A stretch of DNA of 64,000 nucleotides, taken from the NCBI RefSeq assembly GCF_001870435.1, contig NZ_MDDR01000006.1, forward strand, positions 62,001 to 126,000, in the 5' to 3' direction. The stretch's first letter is position 1. Every line of letters begins with the position of its first letter. Shown here in pieces: positions 45,550 to 54,122 of the stretch. Source of the stretch: Pseudomonas costantinii (lineage in GTDB: Bacteria; Pseudomonadota; Gammaproteobacteria; Pseudomonadales; Pseudomonadaceae). The translations under genes and the position numbers were made by a program. Below the pieces are notes generated by a model, which was given only the letters and a program-made list of their open reading frames with translations, had not been told where the DNA came from and searched no databases.

Positions 45550-47679
45550 CTAGTCCTGGCGGCTTTGCAAAATCTTGCGGGCGTTACAAGCGTTCACATA
45601 ATCAAGCATCAGCGACAGCCCTTCGAAGGGCTCGATTTTCTTGTTGTCGATACACAGCTGCGCCATCAGCAACAGTACCTGGCGCTTCTTCTTGTTGACC
45701 CGCGCACCGGGCACACCGAACGCGGTTTTACGTCGCTCGGGCAACGGTGCTTCCGGCGTCAGCTCCACGGTCACCCAGATCCCCTGGGCAAATTGCAGTG
45801 TGACATTGGCGATGTGTTCGATCGGTAAAGGCTGCGCCAGGTTGGCGAACACAAAGTGCTCCGGCGTCAGGCGCAACGCGGTCTGCGGTGCGCGCTTGAA
45901 GCGACGGATGCCCATCCACAGAAAGATCAACGCGATGCTGCCGATCGCTGCCCCCGCGCCCACGGCCGACAAGGGTGTACCCTTCAAGCGTTCCGGAGCA
46001 AACCAGGGCCGACTCATGATGCCCAGCCCAAGCAACACAAAAGGTAGGGCCAGCACCGCCATCAGCGTGCCGCGCCAACGGCCACCTTCATGCAGCGCAC
46101 GCTCGCCCTCGGTCGAAGCGGCCATGGTTTCCAGCAGGTGGGTGTGGGCCGTGTTTTCGGAGACCGACACGGCAAGCAAGTCGCGGGAGAGCTGTTCTCG
46201 TACGCAGTGCGGCGCGTTGAAACAGGCGTCGATTTGCGCATTGGCGGCGTCGACATCCACGGCCCGAAGGGCGCTGCGCACAGCGTCCTCCAAGTGCGCC
46301 TGCAACGCTTGCAGGCGCTCGCCATTTGAAGGGTGGGAATCGGTAGGGTGGGGCTGATGAATCTCCAGCGCCTCGGGCGGCAGTTGCAACTCACTGCCTC
46401 GCAATGCAACAAGCACGGCGCCGGGCAGGTCGACTGCTGAGGTTTCTTCACAGAGCACCCCTAATGAGTCTTCGACATGCGGATGCAACACCGACACCCG
46501 CAACAACGCCGAGGCGGCCGCTGCATTGCCCACCAGCCGGGCCCCGGCGGCATCCGCCAACAACTCCCGTTCTCGGCTCCAATGATTCACCGCGTGATCA
46601 AAACGCTGCATGAAAAACACGCCGAACATGAACGAAGGCCGCATCAACCAACCCTGGATCAGGTCGCTGACCATCATCGTTGCGACCAAGGCGCCCAAGC
46701 TGCGATTGACGCCGTCGTAGATCGGCACGAAGCGCAGGCTGTATTCAGTGTCTTCACCTACAAAATGCGCCAGCTCGTGACCGATCACGGCGCCGATTTC
46801 CTCCTGGCTAAGCAGCCCCAGGTACAGCAACGGCACATGCAGGGTGCGACCGCTCAACGGCGTCTCGGCCGGCATCACGGTGGCTGGGCTGGAGGTCACA
46901 TAAAAGCCCTGGGTCAGGCTTACCACGATATGGTCCGGCGGCAACGCGCCCAGTGTGTGTGCCAGCTCGCGCACACGGCGCCACAACTCGGGCGCCTGCT
47001 CGGGCGTCACCACCTGCCCGAACATCTCAACCGGCGTGGGTTCGAACATCGCCAGCATGTGCCGCAGTTGTTTGAGCAACTGCCAGATCGAATACACGCT
47101 GAACGCGGCAATCACCCCCAGCACGGCCATCAGCTTGACCTCGCCACTGCCCAGACGGCCGATATGCCACAACGCCAAGCCTTCGAAACTCAACACCAGT
47201 GCTACCGTCGATGCCATTGCCATCACATGGCTCACCAGCACATAAGGCAACAGCCGGCTACCGAGGGAGAACACCTGCAACAACTTTTCCCGCGACTGTT
47301 GCGCGCGCAAACCCGCCCAGTGCGTGCCGGCCAGCGCGGCCACACCGATGAAGGCCGCGATCAGCCCAAGGCCAATCACCCACGGCGCCAGCGCACGCAA
47401 CGCGTGGTTTACGCGATGCGCAGTGGGCAACTCGGCTTCAATTTTATCCAGCCGTGAGAGTGCTAGCGGCACGCTGATTTTTTCTTTGCCCAAGTCGACC
47501 TGAGCTGCCGGGTCTTGCGTCGCCAGCTTCCGCAATTGGAGTTTGGCGACGACCACGTCGGCGCTGTAATCGATCAATGCGCTGTTTGACTCGGCAGCAC
47601 GCTGGCGCTCCCAGCCACCGAGGGCGGCCAGCAGCAGCGGGAAAATGACGAGCAGGCAAATCAGCTTCAGGGCGTTCAT
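45550..47679 (-). CDS. Large M48-family membrane metallopeptidase
   Basis: 709 residues. The zinc motif is HELAHF (in GAVIGHELAHFVGED), with the third ligand glutamate in SRERELLADAAGARL. The N-terminus is hydrophobic (LKLICLLVIFPLLLAALGGW). Further membrane segments lie near 95-120 and 140-205, before the catalytic domain, and two more near 540-590 before a C-terminal domain of about 110 residues. Such Ste24/HtpX relatives work in membrane-protein quality control. This long multi-domain form is found in pseudomonads, and its substrates are unknown. It is a single-gene unit. Confidence 0.85.
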   Translation of the reverse strand: MNALKLICLLVIFPLLLAALGGWERQRAAESNSALIDYSADVVVAKLQLRKLATQDPAAQVDLGKEKISVPLALSRLDKIEAELPTAHRVNHALRALAPWVIGLGLIAAFIGVAALAGTHWAGLRAQQSREKLLQVFSLGSRLLPYVLVSHVMAMASTVALVLSFEGLALWHIGRLGSGEVKLMAVLGVIAAFSVYSIWQLLKQLRHMLAMFEPTPVEMFGQVVTPEQAPELWRRVRELAHTLGALPPDHIVVSLTQGFYVTSSPATVMPAETPLSGRTLHVPLLYLGLLSQEEIGAVIGHELAHFVGEDTEYSLRFVPIYDGVNRSLGALVATMMVSDLIQGWLMRPSFMFGVFFMQRFDHAVNHWSRERELLADAAGARLVGNAAAASALLRVSVLHPHVEDSLGVLCEETSAVDLPGAVLVALRGSELQLPPEALEIHQPHPTDSHPSNGERLQALQAHLEDAVRSALRAVDVDAANAQIDACFNAPHCVREQLSRDLLAVSVSENTAHTHLLETMAASTEGERALHEGGRWRGTLMAVLALPFVLLGLGIMSRPWFAPERLKGTPLSAVGAGAAIGSIALIFLWMGIRRFKRAPQTALRLTPEHFVFANLAQPLPIEHIANVTLQFAQGIWVTVELTPEAPLPERRKTAFGVPGARVNKKKRQVLLLMAQLCIDNKKIEPFEGLSLMLDYVNACNARKILQSRQD

Positions 47680-47782
47680 GGGAGTCCGTTCACAACGCAG
47701 AGATCTTGGTTATACCGAAAAGGTCTGTAGCGCAGATAGAGGGAGGCAAGCAACTGGGCGGATTCAAAACGCCGGGCACTGA

Positions 47783-48688
47783 TCAGAGCACGCCCCGGCC
47801 TTTACTGCTCGGGGCGTTGTCATCACGTGGCGAGCGACCGAAAAAGGCTTTATAGGCGCGACTGAAAGCCGCTTCGGACTCATAGCCAATGGCAAAGCCG
47901 ATTTCTCCGATGCGGCTGTCGTGTTTCGCCAGCATCGTTTTCGCCAGTGTTAACCGCCATTCATTTTGGTAACGCAACGGCGAGCGTCCTACCAGCGAGC
48001 TGAATCGGTCGCAGAAATTGGACCGTGACATGCCGGCAATTTCAGCCAGCGAATCGATACGCCACTGCCGCCCCGGCGTTTCGTGAATGGCTTTCAGTGC
48101 CCGAGCTATACGTGCGTCCGATAACCCGCCCAGCCAACCGGAAGCAGCGTTTTGATGCACCCAGGTTCGCAGGATACGAATAACCGTCAGATCTATAAGG
48201 CGCGAGATCATCAGCGCTCCGCCCGGTTGCGTGTCATTGGCTTCAAGCAACATGAAATGCAGGATGCCTTCCGCCCAATCTGCCGCCTGGGTTTTTCGGA
48301 TGTGGATAAGTCGGGGCAGGGCAAACAGCATTGCCTGGAAACTGCTCGCATCGAACCAGAACCGACAGATCACAACCGCCGCCGGCCCATCACAGGCGGT
48401 GATCCTGACCCCTGAAGGGTTGTGGGGAAGCAAGATGATATCGCCTTGCTCCAGCGTCACTGCCGGCTGATCGACGTCTTCGAGATGTAGCCGACCTTGC
48501 TGAACCACGCAAATATGAGCGCTCTGCCGGTCGAGTTCGAGGCATTGCGCATTGCTCAGCGCGGTTGAGTAAACACGGTCTCCAGTCAGGCGAATTTGCG
48601 CCAAAACCTGAGACAGCAAATCACCCTTGGCAAGCCCTTCCAGCTTCATTTCCGGATGAATGATCAAATTTTCGAGGGGATTCATCAT
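47783..48688 (-). CDS. AraC-family transcriptional regulator
   Basis: 301 residues. The N-terminal cupin-type AraC-binding domain (DRQSAHICVVQQGRLHLED) is followed by a C-terminal double helix-turn-helix. The first is WRIDSLAEIAGMSRSNFCDR, the second GEIGFAIGYESEAAFSRAYK with the usual FGRSPRD ending. The domain set resembles AraC regulators of the cupin_6 group next to small transport or redox genes. It is divergent from the membrane protein gene at 48808, the obvious candidate target. Confidence 0.9.
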   Translation of the reverse strand: MMNPLENLIIHPEMKLEGLAKGDLLSQVLAQIRLTGDRVYSTALSNAQCLELDRQSAHICVVQQGRLHLEDVDQPAVTLEQGDIILLPHNPSGVRITACDGPAAVVICRFWFDASSFQAMLFALPRLIHIRKTQAADWAEGILHFMLLEANDTQPGGALMISRLIDLTVIRILRTWVHQNAASGWLGGLSDARIARALKAIHETPGRQWRIDSLAEIAGMSRSNFCDRFSSLVGRSPLRYQNEWRLTLAKTMLAKHDSRIGEIGFAIGYESEAAFSRAYKAFFGRSPRDDNAPSSKGRGVL

Positions 48689-48807
48689 GTCTGGTTGCCC
48701 ACGCTTTCTCTAAGCTGACTCCCGAGATCATAGCGTGCTGATGCAACCAAAACGAAACCGTCGAGGCCGTTTCCGGCACTGATCGTTTATGCACATCATC
48801 CAATCAC

Positions 48808-49308
48808 ATGGGAACACATCAAATGTTCGGAATCTCCGCCCTTGGCTGGATACACACCCTCGGCAGCCTGCCCGCCATTCCCCTGGCGGCTTATATGTTC
48901 ATTCGACACGGACGCATCGTCCCCCGCTCAACGCCAGGTTTGCTCTACCTGGCGTCGATGCTGATCGGTGCCTTCACTGTGTTCCTGGTCGCGCACCAAC
49001 CCGTCAGCAACATCATTGGCGTCATTACCCTTGCACTGCTGCTGGCCGGTTATGGCGTGGGGCATATCGCCTGGCTGGGGCGAGCGCGCGCGTACCTGGA
49101 AACCATTTTCTTGAGCCTGACCGCTTTTTTCCTGATGGTGCCCACAGTCTCCGAGACATTGCGCCGAGTCCCCGACGGCCACCCAATAGTCACCGACCTG
49201 CACTCGCCAGTGCTGATTGGCGCGCAAGGCAGTATTGCGCTGGCGCTCGTCATTGGGCTGGGCGCGCAGATGCTGTACTTGCGCAGGAAAGGCGGTCGGT
49301 TGGCCTAA
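48808..49308 (+). CDS. Small multi-pass membrane protein (DUF2306-like)
   Basis: 166 residues with four to five hydrophobic segments (GWIHTLGSLPAIPLAAYMFI, LLYLASMLIGAFTVFLVAH, IIGVITLALLLAGYGVGHIA, ETIFLSLTAFFLMVPTVSET and a last one near 140-158). Conserved-looking histidines lie at helix ends (H15, H63, H86), reminiscent of DUF2306-type membrane proteins. The start may be ATG 48808 or ATG 48823. It is divergent from, and probably controlled by, the AraC gene. Function unknown. Confidence 0.7.
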   Translation: MGTHQMFGISALGWIHTLGSLPAIPLAAYMFIRHGRIVPRSTPGLLYLASMLIGAFTVFLVAHQPVSNIIGVITLALLLAGYGVGHIAWLGRARAYLETIFLSLTAFFLMVPTVSETLRRVPDGHPIVTDLHSPVLIGAQGSIALALVIGLGAQMLYLRRKGGRLA

Positions 49309-49321
49309 CACCGCCAATAAG

Positions 49322-49354
49322 AACGCCCCGGCATTCACACGCTGGGGCGTTTTG
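49322..49354 (+). terminator. Terminator between the membrane protein gene and DUF3077 remnant
   Basis: AACGCCCC and GGGGCGTT arms flank a 14-base loop and are followed by TTGCTT. It is placed 14 bases after the stop at 49308 and is partly functional on both strands. Confidence 0.75.
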
Positions 49355-49355
49355 C

Positions 49356-49640
49356 TTATTGCCCGTTATTACAGGGCGACTCCAATACCTTCACTACATC
49401 ATCAATCACCGCCTTGCTCATCTCCTGCAAATAATGCGACGCCCAGGCATAACGGTCCGTCTCCTTCGTCATCGCCGCATCTTCTGCGAGCAACTTGGCG
49501 ACGTGGAGTAAATCGGAAACGTGGTGCAAGGCTTCATGCAGGGAAACACCGCTGTTGACGCGGAACAGAGGTTGGTCGGAGTGAAAGGCGAAGGGGGTGA
49601 CGCCGAGGGTGTTGGAGGGGGGAGCTAGCGGCTGATGTGA
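49356..49640 (-). pseudogene. DUF3077-type gene lacking a start codon (frameshift at a C run)
   Basis: The minus-strand frame reads NTLGVTPFAFHSDQPLFRV, VSLHEALHHVSDLLHVAKLL, EDAAMTKETDRYAWASHYLQ and EMSKAVIDDVVKVLESP to the stop at 49356, which is the pattern of the DUF3077 small proteins common in pseudomonads. The frame is closed at 49641 by a TAA with no ATG, GTG or TTG in the first part. A run of six C (plus 49617-49622) sits just before the conserved part. One base lost or gained there would join a GTG-initiated frame (V-A-N-N-Y-G-A-L-I-K). So the gene looks broken, or the run carries a sequencing error. Confidence 0.6.
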
Positions 49641-49817
49641 TTATCTGTTTTATGAGGGCGCCATAATTATTGGCCACCCATAATTTCGCATAAAGGTTGA
49701 GAGGTTGGTGAAAGGGAGTAGCTGCGGGGGGGGAACCGGTCTACTTCACTGCACGATCGAGATTCAAGCGCCAGAAACAACAAAACCCTCACATTTCTGC
49801 GAGGGCTTCGTCTTATA
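49641..49817. other. Intergenic stretch before tRNA-Thr
   Basis: No gene is seen. It contains a run of eight G near 49726-49733, and nothing else that could be identified. Confidence 0.4.
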
Positions 49818-49893
<76 letters not shown>

Positions 49894-50178
49894 GTGTTAG
49901 GGCGACGATTATAGCGATTGGCAAGCTTCTGTAAACCCCTGAATTCTGACTATTTTTGCAGAAATGAATGTTTTTTTGCGATCGCTGCTTTTTCATCGCC
50001 ATAAGGGTGCTCTACAGCCGGGGCCCCGGGTGTGCCGAGGGCCTTTAAACCGGGCCAATTTCCATCCCACAATTGTCCGCAAACTGACATCTGGCTCCAT
50101 CCCTTCAATCCCAGCTACAGAATCTGTGCATCCACCCAGTTTGGTGGCGACAGAGGGGTTTCAGCTGTCCGGATGCTG
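49894..50178. other. Intergenic stretch between tRNA-Thr and the FleQ box
   Basis: No credible gene is seen. The stretch has CCGGGGCCCCGGG (a palindrome near 50020-50032) and lower codon-like bias. It may be the remnant of rearranged DNA. Nothing else is identified. Confidence 0.4.
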
Positions 50179-50192
50179 GTCATTAAATTGAC
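50179..50192 (+). promoter_or_regulatory. Perfect FleQ binding box upstream of bcsQ
   Basis: GTCATTAAATTGAC matches the published FleQ consensus GTCaNTAAAtTGAC at every defined position. It lies 163 bases before the bcsQ ATG, in an AT-rich region otherwise unusual here. FleQ with c-di-GMP controls exopolysaccharide genes, including cellulose operons, in Pseudomonas. Confidence 0.8.
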
Positions 50193-50354
50193 TATTTACC
50201 GTTCATCTAAAAAATAACCAATAAAAACATCAAAATAATGACACTTTACCATTGCTGTCACAGAATGCTTTAACTGCGACGCCTTCAAGAAGACCTCCGG
50301 TGAGAACTGCTTGCCGCCCTTCACGTCTTTGAGCTGCGTCGTGAGGAGCAGGCT

Positions 50355-51260
50355 ATGAGCCTTAGCGATGAACTTTTGGCGTTGTTCGGCAAAAATGTCA
50401 CCCACGATGCACAAGGGATTGATGCGCGGATGCACTTTTTTGGCAGCGTTCCTGGCGACGAAGGCGCCCACCCACAATCCCAATCCACTGATACCGTCGT
50501 GCTGCGCCCTAAAGTCGTGGCGCTGGTGTCGATGAATGGCGGTGTTGGGCGTAGCACCTTGGTCACGGCCTTGAGCAGCGGTTTGCAGCGCCATGGCGAA
50601 TCGGTGGTGGCGCTGGATCTGGACCCGCAAAATGCCTTGCATCGTCACTTCGGCGTCAGTTCGACATTGCCCGGTATTGGGCGCACCAGCCTGGAGCATG
50701 GGCAATGGAGCCCGTTGCAACAACAGGGCTTTGCCGGTTGCCAGGTGATTACCTTCGGCGATACCGACGTCCAGCAGCAGGAAAGCCTGGAGCGCTGGCT
50801 CAAGCATGAGCCTATCTGGCTGGCGCGGCGTCTCTCGTCTTTGGGCTTGAGCGAGCAGCACACGGTGATCATCGATACGCCCGCCGGTAATAACGTCTAT
50901 TTTCATCAAGCCCTGAGCGTTGCCGATGTGGTGTTGGTCATCGTACAAGCTGATGCTGCGTGCCTTGGCACGCTGGACCCTCTGGATCTATTGCTGGCCC
51001 CGCACCTTGAGGGCGAGCGCCCACCCAGTGTGCATGTGGTGGTCAACCAACTGGATGAGAGCAATGCTTTTAGCCTGGACATGGTCGACGCGTTCAAACT
51101 ACGCCTGGGAAAAGCGCCGTTGGAGGTTCATCGCGATATGGCGATCAACGAGGCGTTGGCGTTTGCTGCCGACCCGCTGGACAGCGTGACGAAGCGGATG
51201 GCCAGTGACGATCTCAACGAAATTTGCCTGCTGTTGAAAGCGTCGAGAAGAAACGCATAA
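50355..51260 (+). CDS. bcsQ: BcsQ/YhjQ/WssA-type MinD-like ATPase, orphan
   Basis: 301-residue ParA/MinD-superfamily protein of the BcsQ type that positions cellulose synthase in the cell. The N-terminus (MSLSDELLALFGKNVTHDA) is pseudomonad-like. The P-loop at 59-68 is SMNGGVGRST, in which both lysines of the MinD motif KGGVGKT are replaced (N and R), similar to known BcsQ loops that lack the signature lysine. Later parts include VVALDLDPQNALHRHFGV, TVIIDTPAGNNVYFHQALSV (20) and VVVNQLDE. GAGGAGCAGGCT precedes the ATG. bcsQ/wssA normally heads a cellulose operon. Here it is followed by 240 bases and then an opposite-strand methyltransferase gene, so bcsA, bcsB, bcsZ and bcsC are absent. Confidence 0.88.
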   Translation: MSLSDELLALFGKNVTHDAQGIDARMHFFGSVPGDEGAHPQSQSTDTVVLRPKVVALVSMNGGVGRSTLVTALSSGLQRHGESVVALDLDPQNALHRHFGVSSTLPGIGRTSLEHGQWSPLQQQGFAGCQVITFGDTDVQQQESLERWLKHEPIWLARRLSSLGLSEQHTVIIDTPAGNNVYFHQALSVADVVLVIVQADAACLGTLDPLDLLLAPHLEGERPPSVHVVVNQLDESNAFSLDMVDAFKLRLGKAPLEVHRDMAINEALAFAADPLDSVTKRMASDDLNEICLLLKASRRNA

Positions 51261-51501
51261 AGCGCGGTTTATACGCTTAACGCCAGATGCTTATGCACAA
51301 TCGGTTGGTTGCGACTGTCACGAAACAGCCATTTTGTGGAGCCGTTCTCAATGTGCTGCAACTGCCTGTTTTGTGTGCGTTTTATTTTGTGAACAAAAAA
51401 TGACCAGCGTGGCTTTTGGCCTGTAGCGTTGATTGCTACAGCTTCTGTAAAGAATTCATCAACAGAGTTATCCACAGGGCACGCGTAGGAAAATTTGCCC
51501 C
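51261..51501. other. Gap between bcsQ and the methyltransferase gene
   Basis: This is the position where bcsA would be expected. No reading frame resembling BcsA was seen. GTTTTATTTTGTGAACAAAA is AT-rich. GTAGC-gttgatt-GCTAC near 51421-51438 is a weak hairpin that may end bcsQ transcription. Confidence 0.4.
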
Positions 51502-52689
51502 CTAATCGCGCTCGGCCAGCACCATCAAGTTGCGCGGAGTCAGCGCCGGTTCACAGAAGCTGCCTATCTCGACCTTATAGCCTTGCTCTGACAGGAATAA
51601 GGCCCGATCCAGCACCAGCCACATTTCCAGCGGCCGCCGAAACAGACCCCGTACCAACTCTAGATTGCGGACTTCGGCCAGGCGGCGCCAACCGTGTGCC
51701 TCCAGCGCCAGCCAATCCTGCTCACCTGTGGATAAGCCCTTGAGGCCAGCCAGCTCTCGGCAATAGTCGGCGAAGGGTTTATCCAGCCAACTGGCAGGCA
51801 GGGACGGCGTGGGCAAGTATTCGTCGCAGTTGCGCAATTGCCGTTGCAACTGATCAAAGCCCAGGCGCCGGGCCATGGAGGTGTCTCGTTGCTGGCGCAC
51901 CCGTTTGCCTGCGGTGACGGTCTCGCTCAGCGGCAGGCCCAAGTCGTCGATCGACAACTGCAAGGCCGATGCGCGGCCTGCGCCGGACAGTGCTTGGTAG
52001 GTGTCGGCGTTGATGCGGTTGTAGCAGCAAGGCGCCAATGCCAGTTGTTTGCAGCCGGCAGCGCTGGCCAATTGCAGCAAGCGTACGTGCAGGTCGCCGC
52101 AGGCATGCAGGGCGATAGGGGTGTATTCCGGGCCGATCGACACATCGGCCATCACGTCTTGCAGGCGATGGGTGACGGGCAAACCGTGGTGGTCGCTTAA
52201 GGCTTGGCCGGAGGCGATCAAGGCTGGGTCGTATTCCAGGCAGGTCAGTTGTTGGCCAGGTTGCAGCAGGCGTCGGCCGAGGTGACCTTTGCCGGCGCAC
52301 CAGTCCAGCCAGTGCATGGGTGTTTCAGCAAACTGCAGGGCGGCGCCGAACGCTTCGATCTGTTGCCACTTGCGGCCGGGTACATCGACGTTGAGGCGGT
52401 GGCGGGCAGGTTCCAGGGGATGCGCAGGTAACTTATCCACAGCGCTGAGGTGCAGGGCTTGTGCGGCCAACTGTGGAAAAGGCGCTGGCGCCGGCAGGTC
52501 ATGGGGCAGGTTGTTACTGCTTTCGGCGTCAGCCAGCGAGCGCTGACGCAGCCACTGGGCCAGCTCGGGATGCAGGGTTTCCCAGGGTAATTGCAGGTGA
52601 ACAAAGGGCCGTGGTCGCCACAGCCCTTGATGTTCAGTCAGGAACGCATCCAGCGCCTGGAAGCGTGCTTCAACGTCCTTGGCAAGCAT
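51502..52689 (-). CDS. SAM-dependent methyltransferase (Methyltransf_32-like)
   Basis: 395 residues. The SAM-binding motif is LDWCAGKGHLGRRLLQPG (near 130-147), with CLEYDPALI as the acidic ribose contact. Then come ALHACGDLHVRLLQLA and LAPCCYNRIN, a PCCY motif near the active site. It resembles Methyltransf_32 proteins. The substrate is unknown and may be RNA. It overlaps the 3' end of the upstream permease gene by about 20 bases and so belongs to the same operon; from memory, P. aeruginosa has the same order (PA5156 to PA5152). Confidence 0.83.
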   Translation of the reverse strand: MLAKDVEARFQALDAFLTEHQGLWRPRPFVHLQLPWETLHPELAQWLRQRSLADAESSNNLPHDLPAPAPFPQLAAQALHLSAVDKLPAHPLEPARHRLNVDVPGRKWQQIEAFGAALQFAETPMHWLDWCAGKGHLGRRLLQPGQQLTCLEYDPALIASGQALSDHHGLPVTHRLQDVMADVSIGPEYTPIALHACGDLHVRLLQLASAAGCKQLALAPCCYNRINADTYQALSGAGRASALQLSIDDLGLPLSETVTAGKRVRQQRDTSMARRLGFDQLQRQLRNCDEYLPTPSLPASWLDKPFADYCRELAGLKGLSTGEQDWLALEAHGWRRLAEVRNLELVRGLFRRPLEMWLVLDRALFLSEQGYKVEIGSFCEPALTPRNLMVLAERD

Positions 52690-53359
52690 CGACGCGCAGC
52701 CAGCGTTCCAGCAGTTTGAAGGCGCGCACCAGGAGGTAGGAGATCAGCAGGTAGAACACGCCGGCGGTGAAGAACATCTCAACCGTCAGGTAGTTGCGCG
52801 CAATGATGGTCCTGGCCATGCCGGTCAGTTCCAGCAGGGTCACGGTACTCGCGAGGGAGCTGGCCTTGAGCATCAAAATGACTTCGTTGCTGTAAGCCGG
52901 TAGTCCGATGCGCGCTGCGCGAGGCAGGATGATGTAGATCAGCGTTTTCGGCTTGGACATCCCCAGCGCCCGGGCCGCTTCAATTTCACCCGGCGGGATG
53001 GCCTGGATGGCGCCGCGCAGGATCTCGGCGATGTAAGCCGCGGTGTGCAGCGTCATGGTGGCCGTGGCGCACCAGAAAGGATCGCGCAGGTAAGTCCACA
53101 TGAAGCTTGCGCGTACAGCATCGAATTGGGCCAGGCCGTAGTAGACCAGGAACAACTGTACCAGCAGCGGCGTACCACGAAAGAAGAAGATGTAGGCGTA
53201 GGGCAGTGAGCGAACATACCAGCGCTTGGACGAGCGAGCGATGCCCAGTGGGATCGCCAGGATCAGGCCGAGAATTACCGCGATGCTCACCAGTTCCAGA
53301 GTCAGGACGGCGCCCTGGATAAACTTCGGCAGCCACTTATAGATGACTTCCCATTCCAT
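52670..53359 (-). CDS. Polar amino acid ABC permease (HisM-like)
   Basis: 229-residue inner-membrane permease of the histidine/arginine/ornithine type. It begins MEWEVIYKWLPKFIQGAVLT and has the family blocks PYAYIFFFRGTPLLVQLFLV (20) and EAARALGMSKPKTLIYIILP, the EAA loop near 145-165. The ATG at 53359 shares one base with the stop of the other permease (TAATG), so they are translationally coupled; a longer frame to 53737 is not real. It pairs with the HisQ-like protein as a heterodimeric channel. Confidence 0.92.
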   Translation of the reverse strand: MEWEVIYKWLPKFIQGAVLTLELVSIAVILGLILAIPLGIARSSKRWYVRSLPYAYIFFFRGTPLLVQLFLVYYGLAQFDAVRASFMWTYLRDPFWCATATMTLHTAAYIAEILRGAIQAIPPGEIEAARALGMSKPKTLIYIILPRAARIGLPAYSNEVILMLKASSLASTVTLLELTGMARTIIARNYLTVEMFFTAGVFYLLISYLLVRAFKLLERWLRVDACQGR

Positions 53360-54051
53360 TACGTCGTCCTCACGAAGCCGCGGGCGGCGCGTTTTTCCAG
53401 GAAGTGCATACCCACCATCGATAGCGACGTCAGGCACAGGTAAATGAACGCGGCGACGAGATAGAAGGTAAACGGCTGCTTGGTCACGGTGACGGCGATC
53501 TGCGCGTGGCGCATGATTTCTTCGAGGCCGATGACCGTGACCAGCGCGGTATCTTTCATCAGGATCATGAACAGATTGCCCAGGCCCGGCAGGGCGATGC
53601 GCCACATCTGCGGCATGATCAGGCGGGTGAAGATGCGAAACTTTGACAGGCCCAACGCCACACCGGCTTCGCGGTGGCCCTTGGGAATGGCAATGATCGC
53701 GCCCCGCAATACCTCGGTGGCGTAGGCACCAAAACACAGCCCCAGGGCGATCACGCCCGCAGCGAAGGCGCTGAGCGAAAGATCGGGGATGTTGAAAATT
53801 TCACCCAGTTCACGCATCGCATTGATCGTGCCGAAATAAATCAGCAAGACCCACAGCAGTTCCGGTACGCCGCGAACGATGGTCGAGTAGGCACCGCCCA
53901 GCCATTGCAATGGCTTGTACGCAGAAGTCTTGGCCAAGGCGCCGGCAAGGCCGAGTATCAGCCCCAGGCACAGAGCCGTGAGCGCCAGTTTGACGGTCAT
54001 CAGCGCGCCGGCAAGCAGCGCCGGGCCGAACCCGTAGAGATCGAAATTCAT
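53359..54051 (-). CDS. Polar amino acid ABC permease (HisQ-like)
   Basis: 230 residues, about five membrane segments. It begins MNFDLYGFGPALLAGALMTV and has STIVRGVPELLWVLLIYFGT (20) and EAGVALGLSKFRIFTRLIMP, the EAA loop. An ATG at 54069 would add six residues, but the internal start fits the HisQ family better. It is the third gene of the hisJQMP-like operon. Confidence 0.91.
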   Translation of the reverse strand: MNFDLYGFGPALLAGALMTVKLALTALCLGLILGLAGALAKTSAYKPLQWLGGAYSTIVRGVPELLWVLLIYFGTINAMRELGEIFNIPDLSLSAFAAGVIALGLCFGAYATEVLRGAIIAIPKGHREAGVALGLSKFRIFTRLIMPQMWRIALPGLGNLFMILMKDTALVTVIGLEEIMRHAQIAVTVTKQPFTFYLVAAFIYLCLTSLSMVGMHFLEKRAARGFVRTT

Positions 54052-54122
54052 GGTGTTTTCATATCGCAAGGCATTGCTAAAAGCCGGCGCGCTGAAGGTG
54101 CGCGCCGGGCAAGTCGCTCAGA

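Noticed and set aside
45550..47679. M48 gene as HtpX or BepA
   Set aside because: The protein is far longer than HtpX, has several extra membrane segments and no TPR domain, so neither name was used.
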